Assembly: GCA_023935145.1 (NCBI GenBank)
Contig: CM043704.1
Coordinates: 100,580,373-100,644,372 of the forward strand
Direction: 5' to 3'
DNA length: 64,000 nt
DNA from: Bretschneidera sinensis
Taxonomy: Eukaryota > Streptophyta > Magnoliopsida > Brassicales > Akaniaceae
The translations under genes and the position numbers were made by a program. Shown here piece after piece: positions 1-12,421 of this stretch (positions within the stretch are counted from its first letter, which is position 1; every line of letters starts with the position of its first letter). The notes under the pieces are model-generated. The model was given only the letters and a program-made list of their open reading frames with translations. It made no database searches and was not told the origin of the DNA.

Positions 1-149
1 AATGTTTAAAGTAATCTCTAAGAAATCTAGCAAAACCTTTTACTCTCATCCCATCTCATTCACGCCAAACAACCATGCCTTTCACTTTTTTTTTTTATGA
101 TCACTCAAAATAACCATGCCTTTTTTTTTGTCTAATAATAGAATTTCGG

Positions 150-519
150 GTCACCCCATTATTCTTAAAGATGCACCAGAGAAAGTGAGAGAGCTCAGTA
201 ATCTTGATTACTAGGACGTGAAACCTTGATCAAATCTCCCCATGGATGGATAGTGAGGTTATCAATGCCATTATCACAGCCCCTATTTGTGATGAAGATG
301 GACAAGATAGAATTGTATGGCCTTTGGAAAAAAGTGGTAACTTCTCTATTAGATCTACCTACCATCTGATCAACTCCGTTAAGATTCTGTTTATATCAGA
401 TTCTGCTTCATCTTCTCATTTGGTGGATCCAAAAGTTTGGAACATCATCTGGATTATGCCCACAATGCCAAAGACCAAACACTTTTTTTTAGAGAGCCAT
501 TTCTAATTACCTAGCTTCT
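150..519 (+). mobile_element. LINE relic, 5' part (zf-RVT region)
   Basis: Degenerate C-terminal part of a plant non-LTR retrotransposon polyprotein. The frame from 246 reads like the zinc-binding region after the reverse transcriptase (zf-RVT): a W-P-L-E-K-S-G-N-F-S-I-R-S run, then V-W-N-I-I-W and M-P-K-T-K-H-F-F. A T-run near 482-490 shifts the frame, after which the coding sense continues in another frame to 519. There a solo LTR interrupts it; the rest of the LINE resumes at 1958. The upstream limit is unclear and may lie outside the window. Family assignment is from motif recognition. Confidence 0.7.
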
Positions 520-1952
520 TGATAAGAAAGTAAAATGCCATATTTTTCTCCCTTAATATTTAGTCTTTTATACTCATTTGGTGCCTAAATGTACTCATTA
601 TTCTTATATTTTGATTTAGGAAACAAATGGAGGCGTAGTGCAAAACGAAGCTAATTGGATGATTTTGGACTATTTTGACATCGCTTCGTAATCTGGGCAT
701 AACTCTCTCATCCGTTATCTGATTGAGATGATTCAAGATGATACAGAATGTCAAGAAAAATCTCAACAACTTTCATGTTTTGAGTTTTGAGAGATACTGG
801 CTGCATCAAGGTCGAAACCGGGCTTGGAGTTGCTGTATCTATACTGTTGACGTTCTGGAATGTCCCTTAGCCTGCAATTCTAATATACTGATTTGACACG
901 GTTTATTTTCAAAAGTTTTTAGACTTAGTGCACGAAAATTCGTGCTGAAAACACCAGTTTCCTAGTTATATTAGGACTTTATTTTATTTTTAATATTTTT
1001 CTTAAATTAATCAGATTTGGATATTGTTATTTTAGGATAATATTTAGAATATTTTTAGGAGAACTTGTAGGCTTCTAATACTGAAAATAAAGAGGAAGGA
1101 AATCATCAGACTTTAGGGACGCCTCTCTCTCTTCTCTTCTCTAACTTCTCATTTGAGTTTTTATCATGGCCCTGTGTGGCTAAACTTTTATAATTTGTTG
1201 AAGGAAACAGAAGCCTCAGAATCAATAAAATTGTGAGATCTAATATGTTTTTATTGTTCAATTTATGCTTCGAGTATCAGATGTTCTTCTATCCCTATTT
1301 TCATGATTGTCTCATTTAATTACTAGGAGGCCTACTAATTTATTATTTGTTGCAATCTACCGCTAGGTTAGATATCAAATCTGTAATTGTTTGATCCCTC
1401 TAATTTGTGAAGCAACTAAGATTTAATGATTTGCTGTATCAGAAATTATTAGATCTTAGAAAGAATGCTCAACTAAATTAAATGCAACCGTTTGTGCTTG
1501 TGTTGTTTAGCTTCATCGATATCTCTAATTCTTAAGGCTGCTACTAGATTAAACCTTTAGTGCTTGTCTTTGGTTGTTTAATAGTTAGAGTTAATTAGAT
1601 CACTTGTTTTCTAATTAACTGCAACTAAGAAGAGATAGGAAAATAGTTCCAACGATGAATATTCAGAGTGTGAATTGATATATACTTGCATCGATGATCA
1701 GTTGTAAAATTTCGATGGTGGATGTTGACTTAGACCAAGGTTTGTTCTTTTGATTGGTTTCAATACTTCAATTTGAATTGTTCATTAGTTGTTTTTCTTA
1801 AAATTGTTTTCGTTATACTCAAATCTCCCCTTCTTGTTCACGTAGCATAAAACTAGGCTAGATGCTCTCCATGGGAATGATCCTTACTCACACTACTACA
1901 TATATTTTTAGGAGTATAAGTTTTATTTTTGGTTGCCTGCGACAGCACACCA
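520..1952 (+). mobile_element. Solo LTR (Ty3/Gypsy-like) with TSD CTTCT
   Basis: A 1433-bp solo LTR starting TGATAAGAAAG and ending GCACACCA. It is flanked by perfect 5-bp direct repeats CTTCT at 515-519 and 1953-1957. Removing it and one CTTCT restores a continuous LINE reading frame across the junction (N-Y-L-A-S-R-I-N-L-F), which independently confirms both ends. The internal sequence, including the tail TTGGTTGCCTGCGACAGCAC, resembles plant Gypsy LTRs. No internal region or second LTR is present, so unequal LTR-LTR recombination has removed the rest. Confidence 0.85.
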
Positions 1953-1957
1953 CTTCT

Positions 1958-2960
1958 CGTATCAATCTTTTCAAGCATAAGTTGGTCTCTGATCGGATTT
2001 GTACATTTTAAAATAAATTCCCATAATCAATTGAGCTTATTCTTTTACCATGTGATTGGACAATTTCGGTTTGGTTTGGGAGTCAAATGGATTATAGGGT
2101 GGTTAAATAAAAAAAATTGGAGGGTTAAATAGTTAGTGCCTTAAGGTTTTTGAAGGTGATCTCTTTGCTGATCTCGGGGATCTACTAATATCTCCTTTTT
2201 GTGTTGGCATATTTAGAAAGAGAGGTGTTATGCTTTTTTTTTCCTTCAGAAAGTTATGCTTAGCTTCGAGTCTGTCTTGGCAGCTTCACAAGCCACTTTG
2301 AATTTCTCTCAATTTCCAAGAATCCTAGGTCTCATCACAAGCCGGGTACTTCATGGTCTTCTCTAGTTGATTATGTTTGGGTGCTCCTTCCAGATTCTGT
2401 GGTTAAAATTAATTTCGATGGGGTGTTTGATGTCGCTTCTTTGCAAGCTGGTTTAGGGGTGGTAGCTCGTAAAAGTGACACAGTGTTGATTGTATAGCAC
2501 TTGCAGTTAAATTAAGGCGTGTCAACAAAAACTAGTTCTAGTCTTATGGCAAAAGCTCTTGCACTTAAATCAGGGTTGTGTGTAGTCATTACAAATGGGT
2601 TTGAAAATGTTGTGGTGGAGTCAGATTCCAGGGAGGTTATTCTTGCAGTGAGTGCCTCCGGTGGGTCTGTTCCTTAGGATATTCTTCCAGTCATTAAAGA
2701 TGTTTGAAGACTTTTAGGAGAAGTGAGGTTTTGCAGATTTCATTGGGTTTCTAGAACTGCAATTTATGCTACTAACTAGGTTGCTACCATGTTTAACCAG
2801 AGGATATGCCCTTTGGATTGGGGTGTTTTACTACATCCTCTTTGGTGGGTGTCTTGGCCCGTGATGGGCTTCTTGGTCCGTGGTAGTTTGGTTTCTTAGT
2901 TTTTGTTTTCGTGTTTCTGTGTTTTTTTTTGTGTTGCTTTCGTGATAGGCCCAAAAAAAT
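1958..2960 (+). mobile_element. LINE relic, 3' part with RNase H-like domain
   Basis: Continuation of the LINE interrupted at 519. Near 1958-2130 it finishes the zf-RVT region (a D-R-I-C-T motif, then F-G-L-G-V-K-W). From about 2390 it encodes a plant-type RNase H (RVT_3 family): V-K-I-N-F-D-G-V-F-D followed by G-L-G-V-V-A-R, then V-V-E-S-D-S-R-E-V and F-H-W-V-S-R-T-A. Several in-frame stops (for example near 2497, 2677 and 2706) make it non-functional. The T-rich sequence after about 2880 may be its 3' untranslated end. Confidence 0.7.
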
Positions 2961-4536
2961 ACTTGTCTAGGTCTCCACTACCAATGTTGCCAAAGTCATA
3001 AACCTGCCAATCATTTATCTTGACCTAATTAAAAAGAGAAATTTCAAAAAACAAATTAATACCCTAATGAATGCATTGAAAAGGACCAAACAGATAAACG
3101 AGTTTCAAAATCCTAACTCAAGAACATGCTCAAAAAATTGAGTAAAATCACTTGTTGTCGCATGCACAATAGATTCGAGATCAAATCCCGCTCACTGTAA
3201 AGATTGAAGGAATAAAAGGAAAAGAAATCGTTATGTCCTATTGTGTAGTTCATATCGATGAAAAAAGAGAGTAAATTAGTCAACTCAAAATTAAACCCTA
3301 ACAAACTCAAAGGTAACAGAAGTCACCAAATTGTACAAATATAGAAATGAATATTCTTTGATACACATATACCAATGGTTTAATGATGGAGGAAGTGAAA
3401 GAAAACCAATCTCCATTTCGCAATGAAAATAGAAGTAAATGATGAATGGTAACTACTTGGACGCTACCATAAAATTTTTTGAAAGTTTACATTAGAAAAC
3501 TTATTTCCTAGTTCTTTGTGGGAATTGAAGGCTCTTTAAGAAATGAATGTTTCAATTAAGAGGATACTATATGAAAGACGAACCATCAAAGCACATACAT
3601 TCATAAATGTCGTTAAGTGTTTAACACTATTAAGCAGTGTAGTGTTGACAGTATGTCAAAGAATAAATATTCAGAGCCATCAATTTGATTCATTATTTTC
3701 GTTCATTCGTAGACTCAATAAATGAGAATCTATCACATCGTGTGAATATACATATTTTTTGTTTTTGTTTTTGTTCCTACTTGATTTGTTTGTTATCACT
3801 CAAGTTTTCCAAGATCACTACTCGAATATCACAACTGTTCGTATAGATAAAAACGATGACTGAAATGAATGGCTCAATTTGTTTGTTTTTGTTTCATAAT
3901 TAAACACAATTAATCCGGTTGATTACAATGAAATCTTTGGCTTATCATTGGCCCACATGCATTTCCGAATTGGTAAACATACTTTCTCATCAGTCTCTTT
4001 GAGTAAAACCCAATAAACACATAAATATGACATGATTAATCCACGAAGTTATTAAAAGAAAGGGAACATAGCTATTACTTGCATTTGAATTTCATTTCTT
4101 GCTGGGGCAAAACAGGTCAAATAAAAACAATTTTTTACCACTTTTGCACTCTCTCAACTCACTTTTCACCTTTGCTTCGGCTCAACGTTCGGTAGCCTAC
4201 AAAGTAATAAAAAAATGACCAACGAGAAAGAGTATCGTGGGAAGTCTACCTATTTTAAGCAAGAGTCAGAGTAATAATTTATATTTTTCTAGAGAGATAA
4301 ATATTACTACTACTACTAAAATATACTACCTCTGCTGGTCCAGTACCCAGTGTTAGAGTGAGAAAAAAAAGTAAATATTTTTTATTCAGACAAACAAAGG
4401 CTAAATATCAATGAAACAAATACTAAAAAAACATGAGATCTATGTTTTAGAGAGCGAAAGGGGCTGTTGTGTAGTTAATACGGGAGAGGCATATTCCCAC
4501 CATTAACACTTGTCTCTCAATCTCCATCTCCTTAGA
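2961..4536. other. Intergenic, no gene recognised
   Basis: AT-rich sequence with only short open frames and no recognisable domain. Its downstream end must contain the promoter of the DUF7036-type gene that starts at 4698, but I see no convincing single TATA box. Confidence 0.5.
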
Positions 4537-4651
4537 GCTTTCGTGTTGTTTGTTTAGAGAAAGCGAGTGCGTTCTAGAGAGAGAAAGTGAGAGCCTTTCG
4601 TGTTATTTATTTAGAGAAATCGAGTGCGTTCTTGAGAGAGAGAAAGTGAGC
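4537..4651 (+). repeat. Tandem duplication in the 5' leader of the DUF7036 gene
   Basis: Two imperfect copies of a unit of about 56-58 bp, at 4537-4592 and 4593-4651. Each copy contains CTTTCGTGTT, then TTTAGAGAAA, GAGTGCGTTCT and a GA-rich tail. They lie just upstream of the start codon at 4698, in the likely 5' UTR or core promoter. GA/CT-rich leaders are common in plant genes. Confidence 0.7.
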
Positions 4652-4697
4652 GAGTTTTAGATAACAAGAGAAGGAGAGAGTTCCAGATGCTCTTTCA

Positions 4698-7600
4698 ATG
4701 GGGAAGTATGAGCAGAAGTATCTGCAACAACAGCAACAAAGGAGTCTTGAGGCCGGAAATCATGGGTCTTCCAGATTCTTCTGCGAGAGATGTTCGATGG
4801 GATTATCAAGGATTTCAGGGGAGTTCAGTCTTAGATGCGTCGTCTTTTTGATTCTTAGTTTATCTCTTTTCCTCTCTGGGGTTTTCTGGATCCTTCCTTT
4901 TCACTCAAAATCTGGGTTTGATGCAAAAGATTCAATTAAGCTCAGTGGTATGTGCCTTTTACTAATTTCCTTTTTTATTATATGGAGGAAATTGCTAATT
5001 TTTTTTGCTAGTTTGTATCGTGTGATTAGGTTTTTATGATGATTTGAGCAGACGGGTATGTGCTAATTTGTATTTTGTAATTAGGGTTCTAAAATGTTTA
5101 GAGCAAATGGGTATTTTATATTCCACCTCTATTAAATATCTTTAAATCTTTTAGATGTTAGGCATGTGGTAGTTACCTTCCCAATAGCGTTACTGATATT
5201 TTCTGTTCATGATTATGCGTTTCTTTACATTTTAGTTTGGGTCGTCGAGAAAATTTGTATGTGGGGTGTCACCTTGCAGTTAACTCTCTTTTTTCCTGTT
5301 CTTTTTTTCCCTAGGAAGAAGGTGTGGCTCTGTTTGAATCCTATATATAGGAGGTATTGTGCATAAATTTGCTAAATTTAGATCATTTATTTTTAATTTT
5401 TTAGCGATTGTGTTTTAGGGGCAAAGTGATAATGAACTGCATCAATGCTTCTGAATAGATATTAAGGCCTCTATGCTTTTATTTTAAATGTTGTTCTCTT
5501 TTGAACAATTGAGTGGATTTTCAATGCTGTTGGTGAGTTGTTATTGTAGCTTGGTTGGAAGTGAATGCGGTTTTCTGCTGTGCCCAGACTTGTTATTGTG
5601 GTAGGTACAATATTATTTTCTCTGGCATTTTGTCACAGTCATTAGAGCTTTTGTAGTTGACAGCTGATCTGGAATTCCTCTGAAATAGGTGCTTTGGTTG
5701 CTAGGTAAATATCATATAGCTGAGCAAGCTAGGCAATTACCATTTTATGAGTAATCAAAGAACAAATTAGATTGATCAAAGATTCTTTACAAATAGACTA
5801 AAAACTTCTTTCAAAAGCTTAGGAGATTATTATGGACCTATGCACTTACACTTCATCTATACTTAATGACAATGATTTGTGTCATTATGTTACTTCATTT
5901 TATATGAAGTGATTCTTTTTTCTTTTTTATTTTTATATAGTCACAAATAGCAATCTGACATGTTCAATAATGTCAATGAGCCTGTAGGGTTTTCCTTAAT
6001 CGTACTAACTTAATAAATCACTTACCAAACCATGTGTAAGCAAATTTTTAAAAGGCTTAATTGCACTTAAAATCCTCAAATTTGAGGATAAGTTGCACTT
6101 AAAACATCAATCTTCTAATTGTATCAATTAAACACCCGAACTTCAAAATAGTTCTAAAGTTTCTGTCATAATCTGTGAAAAAAGTTGAATGGAAATAGTC
6201 ACGTGAATTCCAACTTGTCTTCTTAAAACTGAAAAAAAAACTAAAAGGTAAATTTTTGAAAAAAATAAAACCTAAAAAAAGAAAAGAAGAAGAAAGAAAT
6301 CCTCCATCTTCCTTGTACATGTCTTGCTCTAAATATGCCCCATCCTACGAAGAATCTACAAACAAAATCATGGAGTTTCTTGGAAATTTTATATTTTGAA
6401 AAGCAGTGTCCCACTATAACTGATCTCAATCAACTCATTTCACACTTCTATTATTGAGAGTGGGGGTGATCTGTGGAGCGAGAGTATGAAAGCATCTTCT
6501 TTTAAAATTTTATAGGATAGGTGTGCTTTGAGAGTGGCTATATTTTATAAATATATAAAATAGATGTAAAATATTTTTCTCTTATTTGTAACGAGAAAAA
6601 CTAAAACTACCTACCTGACAAATCATCGCATAAATGAATATATGGCATAATGTACTTTACGTCCAGTATGTCCCCCCTTATTCCCGACATGCTATGGTGC
6701 CCCGGGGTGGGTAGGAGCGGGTCGAGTCCGTATCGCCGCGGAGCAACAGCCGCGTCCGGATCTGATCTATCTACTCGGCAATTCATCCGGTGACTTCGCG
6801 GTCGCCACTTACACGCAAACCTGAGGGATTTAAGAATCTTCCATTTTTTATCTTATTTTATAGGATGACATGCCTGCTTTTCTTTCATGATGATGTTTTC
6901 TATAATTTTTCAATTTGGCTGTCATTTCCTGTAATTGGATGTCATGTTCATAGTGCCATCTCTAAATCCTTTTTGGAGTCAAGTATCTCTTCCATTGCAG
7001 AAAATGTTTGCAAAATGAGTGTAAAATCTGATGGGCGATATATCTTTTTAGTGGGTTCACATTGCAGCGCGGGGTTCTTTGTGATGTTGTTTTTCACCCA
7101 CGAGTTATATTGGTTGCTCTGTAAACTTTTACCTTGCTATCTCTCTCCCATTGTGATTTGCTGAACTCTTAAGCTACGCAATTGAGTTACTGTCTTTCAC
7201 TTAATTTCATATTTTCATACATCAAGAACTATGTTTCATAAAAGGCCAAATACTCAGATTGAATTTTTACATTTAAGAGTTGTCTTTTTGGTACCAAAGT
7301 ATAAACTTCAGAGTAAGAAAAATTCTTATGCTTTGTTTTCTCCATAATAACTTTCTCTTTATCAACCTATGTACTACTTTTTGTTTGCAAAATAAAGTAT
7401 ATTGATGATAATTATCTGAAATGTTTTTTGTATAATTATGTGAATCATAATCTAAGACATGATAGGTGGGGGAGTGTTTTGGACCCAGACCTTGCCAAAT
7501 GCTGGACTTAGAGATCAACAGTCAGGCTCCTAGTAATCTCCTGGAACTCCATATTAGTGAAGATATGGTTTTATTACATGCATACTGTTTTAGGGGACAG

Positions 7601-8222
7601 CTGATCTATGATATAATATAGGGACCTGTTTCAGTGACAAATTGTCCTGGTTTGTGATATGGAGTGGGCTGTGTTAAAAAGTTCAGTTTAGGAATCCTAA
7701 CTCTTATTTAGTCTTAAAAAGTCTGTGGTCTCCTCCTCTCATTAAAGAGACTCGGCTGTTCAATTGAAGTGATTGATTGGACCAATTTACAAAAGTCGAT
7801 ATGCAAATTGAATTGCTCCATTGTTTTTACATATCTATTGAGGGCTATCTTCTATCGTCTAGAGCATGGAAGTTACAGGAAAGGAGAGTCCACATTGATG
7901 TGGTAAGAGCAGTTTCACGATTTTATGGATTACTGTGATGGTTGATCCCATCTTAGTATAGCCTTGTTATGGGTTATGGGTTATGGGTTTATCGGCTTAT
8001 CGCTAATACATTGTTGTTATTCCATCGTAGATGTGCATAATAGGTGTGGGTACAAAATGAAAATATGTAATATTATTCAAGTAAATAATTTCTTTCTTTC
8101 TTTTCAGTTCAACTTTTTCTTTTCCCTATTTTTAGAGGAATGGATGTTGCTAAATAGACATGTCTAGAAGGTGGAATGAGGATATTACGTAAGGCATATC
8201 CAAGGTTACTCTTAACTAATTT

Positions 8223-8260
<38 letters not shown>

Positions 8261-11200
8261 CTGGTGTCTTTTCTGCCTGTAGCATATATTTTAATGCATC
8301 TCTTATTAAATGTTTTTTTCCTCTTCTTCAAGAATGTTTCAGTCTCAAGAAATAAAATGTTCACAATTCTATTTTTCATCAGTAAATGATTAGAGGTCCA
8401 TCATAGTTATAGTAGCAGTATGAAAACAAAATTTGGATCTTGTGATCGAGGCAATGGAAACTCCTATACGATATATGCACTATTGGTCTCCAGTTCTGAC
8501 TAGTTTAGCAAATGAGCCAAGCCAATTGCTAACAGCTTGCTCGGTTGGGCTCATTCATTTAATAAACGAGTCAAGCTTAAGCCCTAAATCAAGCTTGTTT
8601 AGCAAACCTATATGAGCCAGAGCGTCTTATTGTCTCAACTTGGAAGTTCCTGAGCACAAGTATAAAAACATTATGTATATTTTAATATATATTAATAATG
8701 TTAACCTTGTCTGGGTCTTAAGTTTGGAAGGCTTAGAATCAAGCACCTCTCTCTCACAAATACCAAGATAACTGCAGCGCCCCCATAATCAGTTACTATA
8801 ATGTTATCCTTACTCTTCAATCTTTTCTCTCTTCTTAGTTGAACAAGATGTTTGCTTTGTTTATATGTTAGTATTTGATGAGTTGGCTGATTCAATTGAA
8901 TGCCATTTTGCTTAATGCACTGGTTGGCAGAAGAAAACCGAGGAGAAATTGCTAGATGAAATCCTTTATATTGGTGGCTTTAGCCTGGTTCAACCTTGAG
9001 CTCAAGCTGTAATAGAGGTAGCCAGGTTAAATGAGTGAGCCAAGCAGAGCTCAAGAATGGCAAAAAAATTTCGATCCAAGCTTGAGCTCCCCCAGGAAAG
9101 CCCAATTTGAGATCGAGCTGACCTGGGTTCTTATCTTAGAAATGAGCAGAGTGCGAACAGTGGAGTTTGGCACGGCGCAGCTTATATGCTTCCCTATTTT
9201 TTGACTTTGTCTTTGGTTATTATTTTAGATCAAAATGTTTGTTCAATGATATTGGGTTTAATATATGAAATGCAGAGTTGCTTGCACAGAATCTTCCCTA
9301 TGAATTTTGGAGGGGTAGATCTTGGTTCTCATCTGTGGAAATTTCTTTTGTCCAGTTTTTGGGTTTTGATTGTCTTATCCTGTTATTGTTTTTTATGGAT
9401 TGCTAAAGTTGTGTTCACAAGTAGATGCTAAGATCCTCACATAAGCCTCTGGCAATACTTTTGAAAAGTGAAATATAATTTATTGTGTTTGGAGTCTAAA
9501 CATGTATTCACTTTAGAGTTTCTTCATTGTGTTATTATTACGATGTGAGCAGTTGAATTTGTTATTGTATTCCCATTGATAACTTTCAGTGGTCTTTTTG
9601 ACACTTGTTGCTTATAAGGCTCATTTCTTCTTTTTGCAGCCTCTGTTCAGGCATGCTTCAGATTGCAGAAGCCAGTTTCGCAGCATGTTCCTCACATTGG
9701 AAGATTAGAGTATGACATCTATGGGGAAATAGGTGTCCCAGATACAAAGGTTTAACTTATGTTCCTGCTGTTATGTTATGTTGCAGTATTTTTTGAATAT
9801 AAAGTAAAACATTTACCTAAAAGCTATTCATTCTCAACAGGTGGCCATTCTATCCATGCACCAATCAAGTGCATCTAACTGGACTGATGTGGTGTTCGGT
9901 GTTCTCTCCGATCCAGTAAATGTCCCAATAAATTCAGTGTCCCTAAGTTTGCTGAGATCATCTTTAATTGAGTTGTTCCTTCAGCAATCCAATCTGACTT
10001 TGACCACATCAATTTTTGGAATGCCATCTATGTTTGAGATATTGAAGTTTCCTGGGGGAGTCACTATTATCCCTTTGCAATCTGCTTCCATTTGGCAGAT
10101 ACCCCAGATACTATTTAACTTTACTCTCTATAATTCCATATCCGAAATACAGGAGAATTTTGTTGAGTTAAAGGATCAGTTGAAGTTTGGATTGCTTCTG
10201 AAGTATTATGAGGTATGACACCAGTTTCTAGTTTCTTTCTACCGTGGGCATTAATGGTTTGGTTTTAGGAGGGGTCCACCTTATCTAGACACTAACTTGT
10301 TATAGCTTCAGGTCTGATTCTGGTAAGGTTTAGACTTAAGATATGGGCAGTAGAATTAGCATTTCTATTTGCCTTACTAAATACTCCCTCCGTCCCATAT
10401 ATTTGATAAGTATTCCATTGTGGGATGTCTCATATAGTTTGTCCATTTAAAAAGTCAAAATTTAACTTTAATTAAGGTTCCTAAGTTACCCTTAAGTTTA
10501 GGTTTCCTAGAAGATTCTACCATTAAGTCTAGGTATTAAATAAGGGTGTTTATGGAAAGTAAGCTATAATATAATGAGTTGTAGCATTAATTATTATATC
10601 TACTTAGAAAGTTGGATTTTCTATACATACCAGTATATATGGAACGGAGGGAGTATTGAATACTGATTCAAGAATCATACACAATTCATGAGATTAATGA
10701 TCAAACCTTGATCTCCTTAAAGGAAATGAAAGACTGCAAAATAGATATATACCATCCAGTTACTTTCCTAAATGAACATACTGGGTATTTAATTAACTTT
10801 GTCCCCTCCCTCTAATGCAGAATGTATATGTGCAAGTAACAAACAAAGATGGATCTACAATATCTCCCCCAGTCACCATACAGGCTTCAGTCATGTCAGA
10901 TCTGGGGAGCCTTTTGCCACAAAGATTGAAGCAGTTGGCTCAAACCATTGCAGACTCTCCTGCTAAGAATCTTGGTCTTGATAACTCGGTCTTTGGTAAG
11001 GTCAAGAGCATTATTTTATCATCTTATTTAAAGGGTACACTTCATGCTACTTCTCCAACTCCGTCACCAGCTCCATCTCCATCTCCAGAGCCATTGATTT
11101 CCCCTTTTCCTGCTCGTTCTCCATCTTATTCTCCAGCACCTTCACCTAACATTCATCACCTTCCTCCTTGTGTTAACTGTGAAGCTTCTTCTCCATCTGA

Positions 11201-12421
11201 TCATGGTCACCGATATGCACCAGGCCCTAAAACAGTACAGTACCATTCTTTGCCTCCTGCACCTCACCCTTGTCCATACAATCATCCCACAGTTCCTCCA
11301 AGTTCCTCACCAAAGTCTGATAGTAATGTTTTGCCTCAAGAGCTGTCACCTTTACCTCAAGTATCCTATGGTTCAAGGCCAGGCGAGGTGTCTCCATCAG
11401 TTGCCCCTTCTCCTTTGGTTGACTCCCTATCATGTAAGTTATCATTTCCATGTAGTTATATGTATAATTAATTTATTTTGTGTGGTCACTTGTGTATGCG
11501 TGCTTAGAGGCATCATGAGTTCTTGAATCTTGACACACTATGTGCATATATTTACCTTGCTTGAACTTTTTTTTTCTTGGTGGGTTCTGGGAGAGGTTAG
11601 TGTTAGGGAGTCGGTTTGGATATGAAAGCTTGAGTTGTACTCAATTGGTAAATTCTGATTTTTGCTTTCTCAAACTGTATACATCATCACTTTACAACAG
11701 TCTAATACAAAATCATTTCTCAATATAGATTCAGTGCGCATTTGGTACACTGGATCAAGAGGATAACTGAAGCAAACCTACCAAACAAACACAAGCAGTC
11801 GATGTCATTAACTGGTGGGAGTTGTCTACAACTATCCATTTCAAACTTCATTTGGGCTCAGGCACTTCTAGGAAAATCATTGAACACGTAGCCAGCATAT
11901 AATTGTATCTTTTCATGATTGTATAGCTTTAATATTGAATACGGTCTATGGCACATGACATGTTGAAATACATCTATTGTTTCAGTTCTAAAATGTGTCT
12001 ACAAGTGTCTTTATGGGCAACTGATCTTCTAACCACTGTAGGAGTCATCCTTGATAGGACTATTTAACCAAGCAGGTGTTGGCAAATAGAACATTTTACA
12101 AAACACAAAAGTTCTCATGTTTTCGTCCAAATATATTATTAAAGCAATGCTCTAGTCAGTTTACAACCAGGCAAGTTGGTCAAATTCTTACTAGACGCCT
12201 GTGGCCACCCTATTTTTTCTTACATGGTTATATGATGTTCTTGTTTTTTCTGAGACTTGTTATCTTTACTTACTGGAATTACAGTTAATTTTGCATATCG
12301 TATTTACATAAAGTGTGTTCTTGCAGCTCTAGCTGTTGGTACCTTCTACAACGAGATCTGGTTATTGGGATTTTCTGGACTCTTGATCTTCCATCTCTTT
12401 TGTTGGTTACATTTCTCTTAG
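4698..12421 (+). CDS. DUF7036-type proline-rich membrane protein
   Basis: Five exons by my reconstruction: 4698-4947, 9640-9749, 9841-10212, 10821-11433 and 12327-12421. All junctions are GT-AG with matching phase, giving 479 aa. The N-terminus (1-45) is glutamine-rich and cytosolic-looking, followed by a membrane segment at about 46-67. The middle carries two similar beta-rich stretches (exons 2-3, and the start of exon 4 with N-V-Y-V-Q-V-T), as in the plant-specific DUF7036 proteins. Residues of about 322-448 are Pro/Ser-rich (PSPAPSPSP). The last exon encodes a hydrophobic C-terminus (W-L-L-G-F-S-G-L-L-I-F), probably a second membrane segment. Function is unknown. Intron 1 is 4.7 kb and intron 3 holds a Stowaway MITE. 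The family name is from recall, but the exon model is well supported by frame continuity. Confidence 0.8.
6655..6830. other. GC-rich islet inside intron 1
   Basis: About 170 bp of markedly GC-rich, CpG-containing sequence (for example GGTGCCCCGGGGTGGGTAGG, and CGCCGCGGAGCAACAGCCGC) inside an AT-rich intron. I do not recognise it. It could be an organelle-derived insert, a captured exon fragment, or a transposon piece. No complete ORF and no target duplication was found. Confidence 0.5.
8224..8256. repeat. AT dinucleotide microsatellite
   Basis: An uninterrupted (AT)n run in intron 1 of the DUF7036 gene. Confidence 0.9.
10384..10653. mobile_element. Stowaway-type MITE in intron 3
   Basis: A 270-bp element with the classic Stowaway terminal repeat CTCCCTCCGT at the left end and its inverse ACGGAGGGAG at the right. 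It is flanked by TA target duplications (10382-10383 and 10654-10655). The inverted match extends about 20 bp with few mismatches. Stowaway MITEs are non-autonomous relatives of Tc1/mariner transposons. It lies between exons 3 and 4 of the DUF7036 gene and leaves both splice sites intact. Confidence 0.9.

Larger units (their letters stand above)
4948..9639 (+). other. Long intron 1 of the DUF7036 gene
   Basis: A 4.7-kb intron with donor GTATGT at 4948 and acceptor TTTTTGCAG ending at 9639. It is mostly T-rich and AT-rich with no coding potential. It contains a GC-rich islet (6655-6830), an AT microsatellite (8224-8256), and two stretches rich in GAGC/AAGCTT-type words (about 8490-8620 and 8980-9135) that look like decayed transposon sequence. 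Confidence 0.7.

Noticed and set aside
5166..5366. Extra exon of the DUF7036 gene after exon 1
   Set aside because: The stretch is T-rich, reads as an intron frame without splice sites in phase, and exon 1 joins perfectly to 9640.
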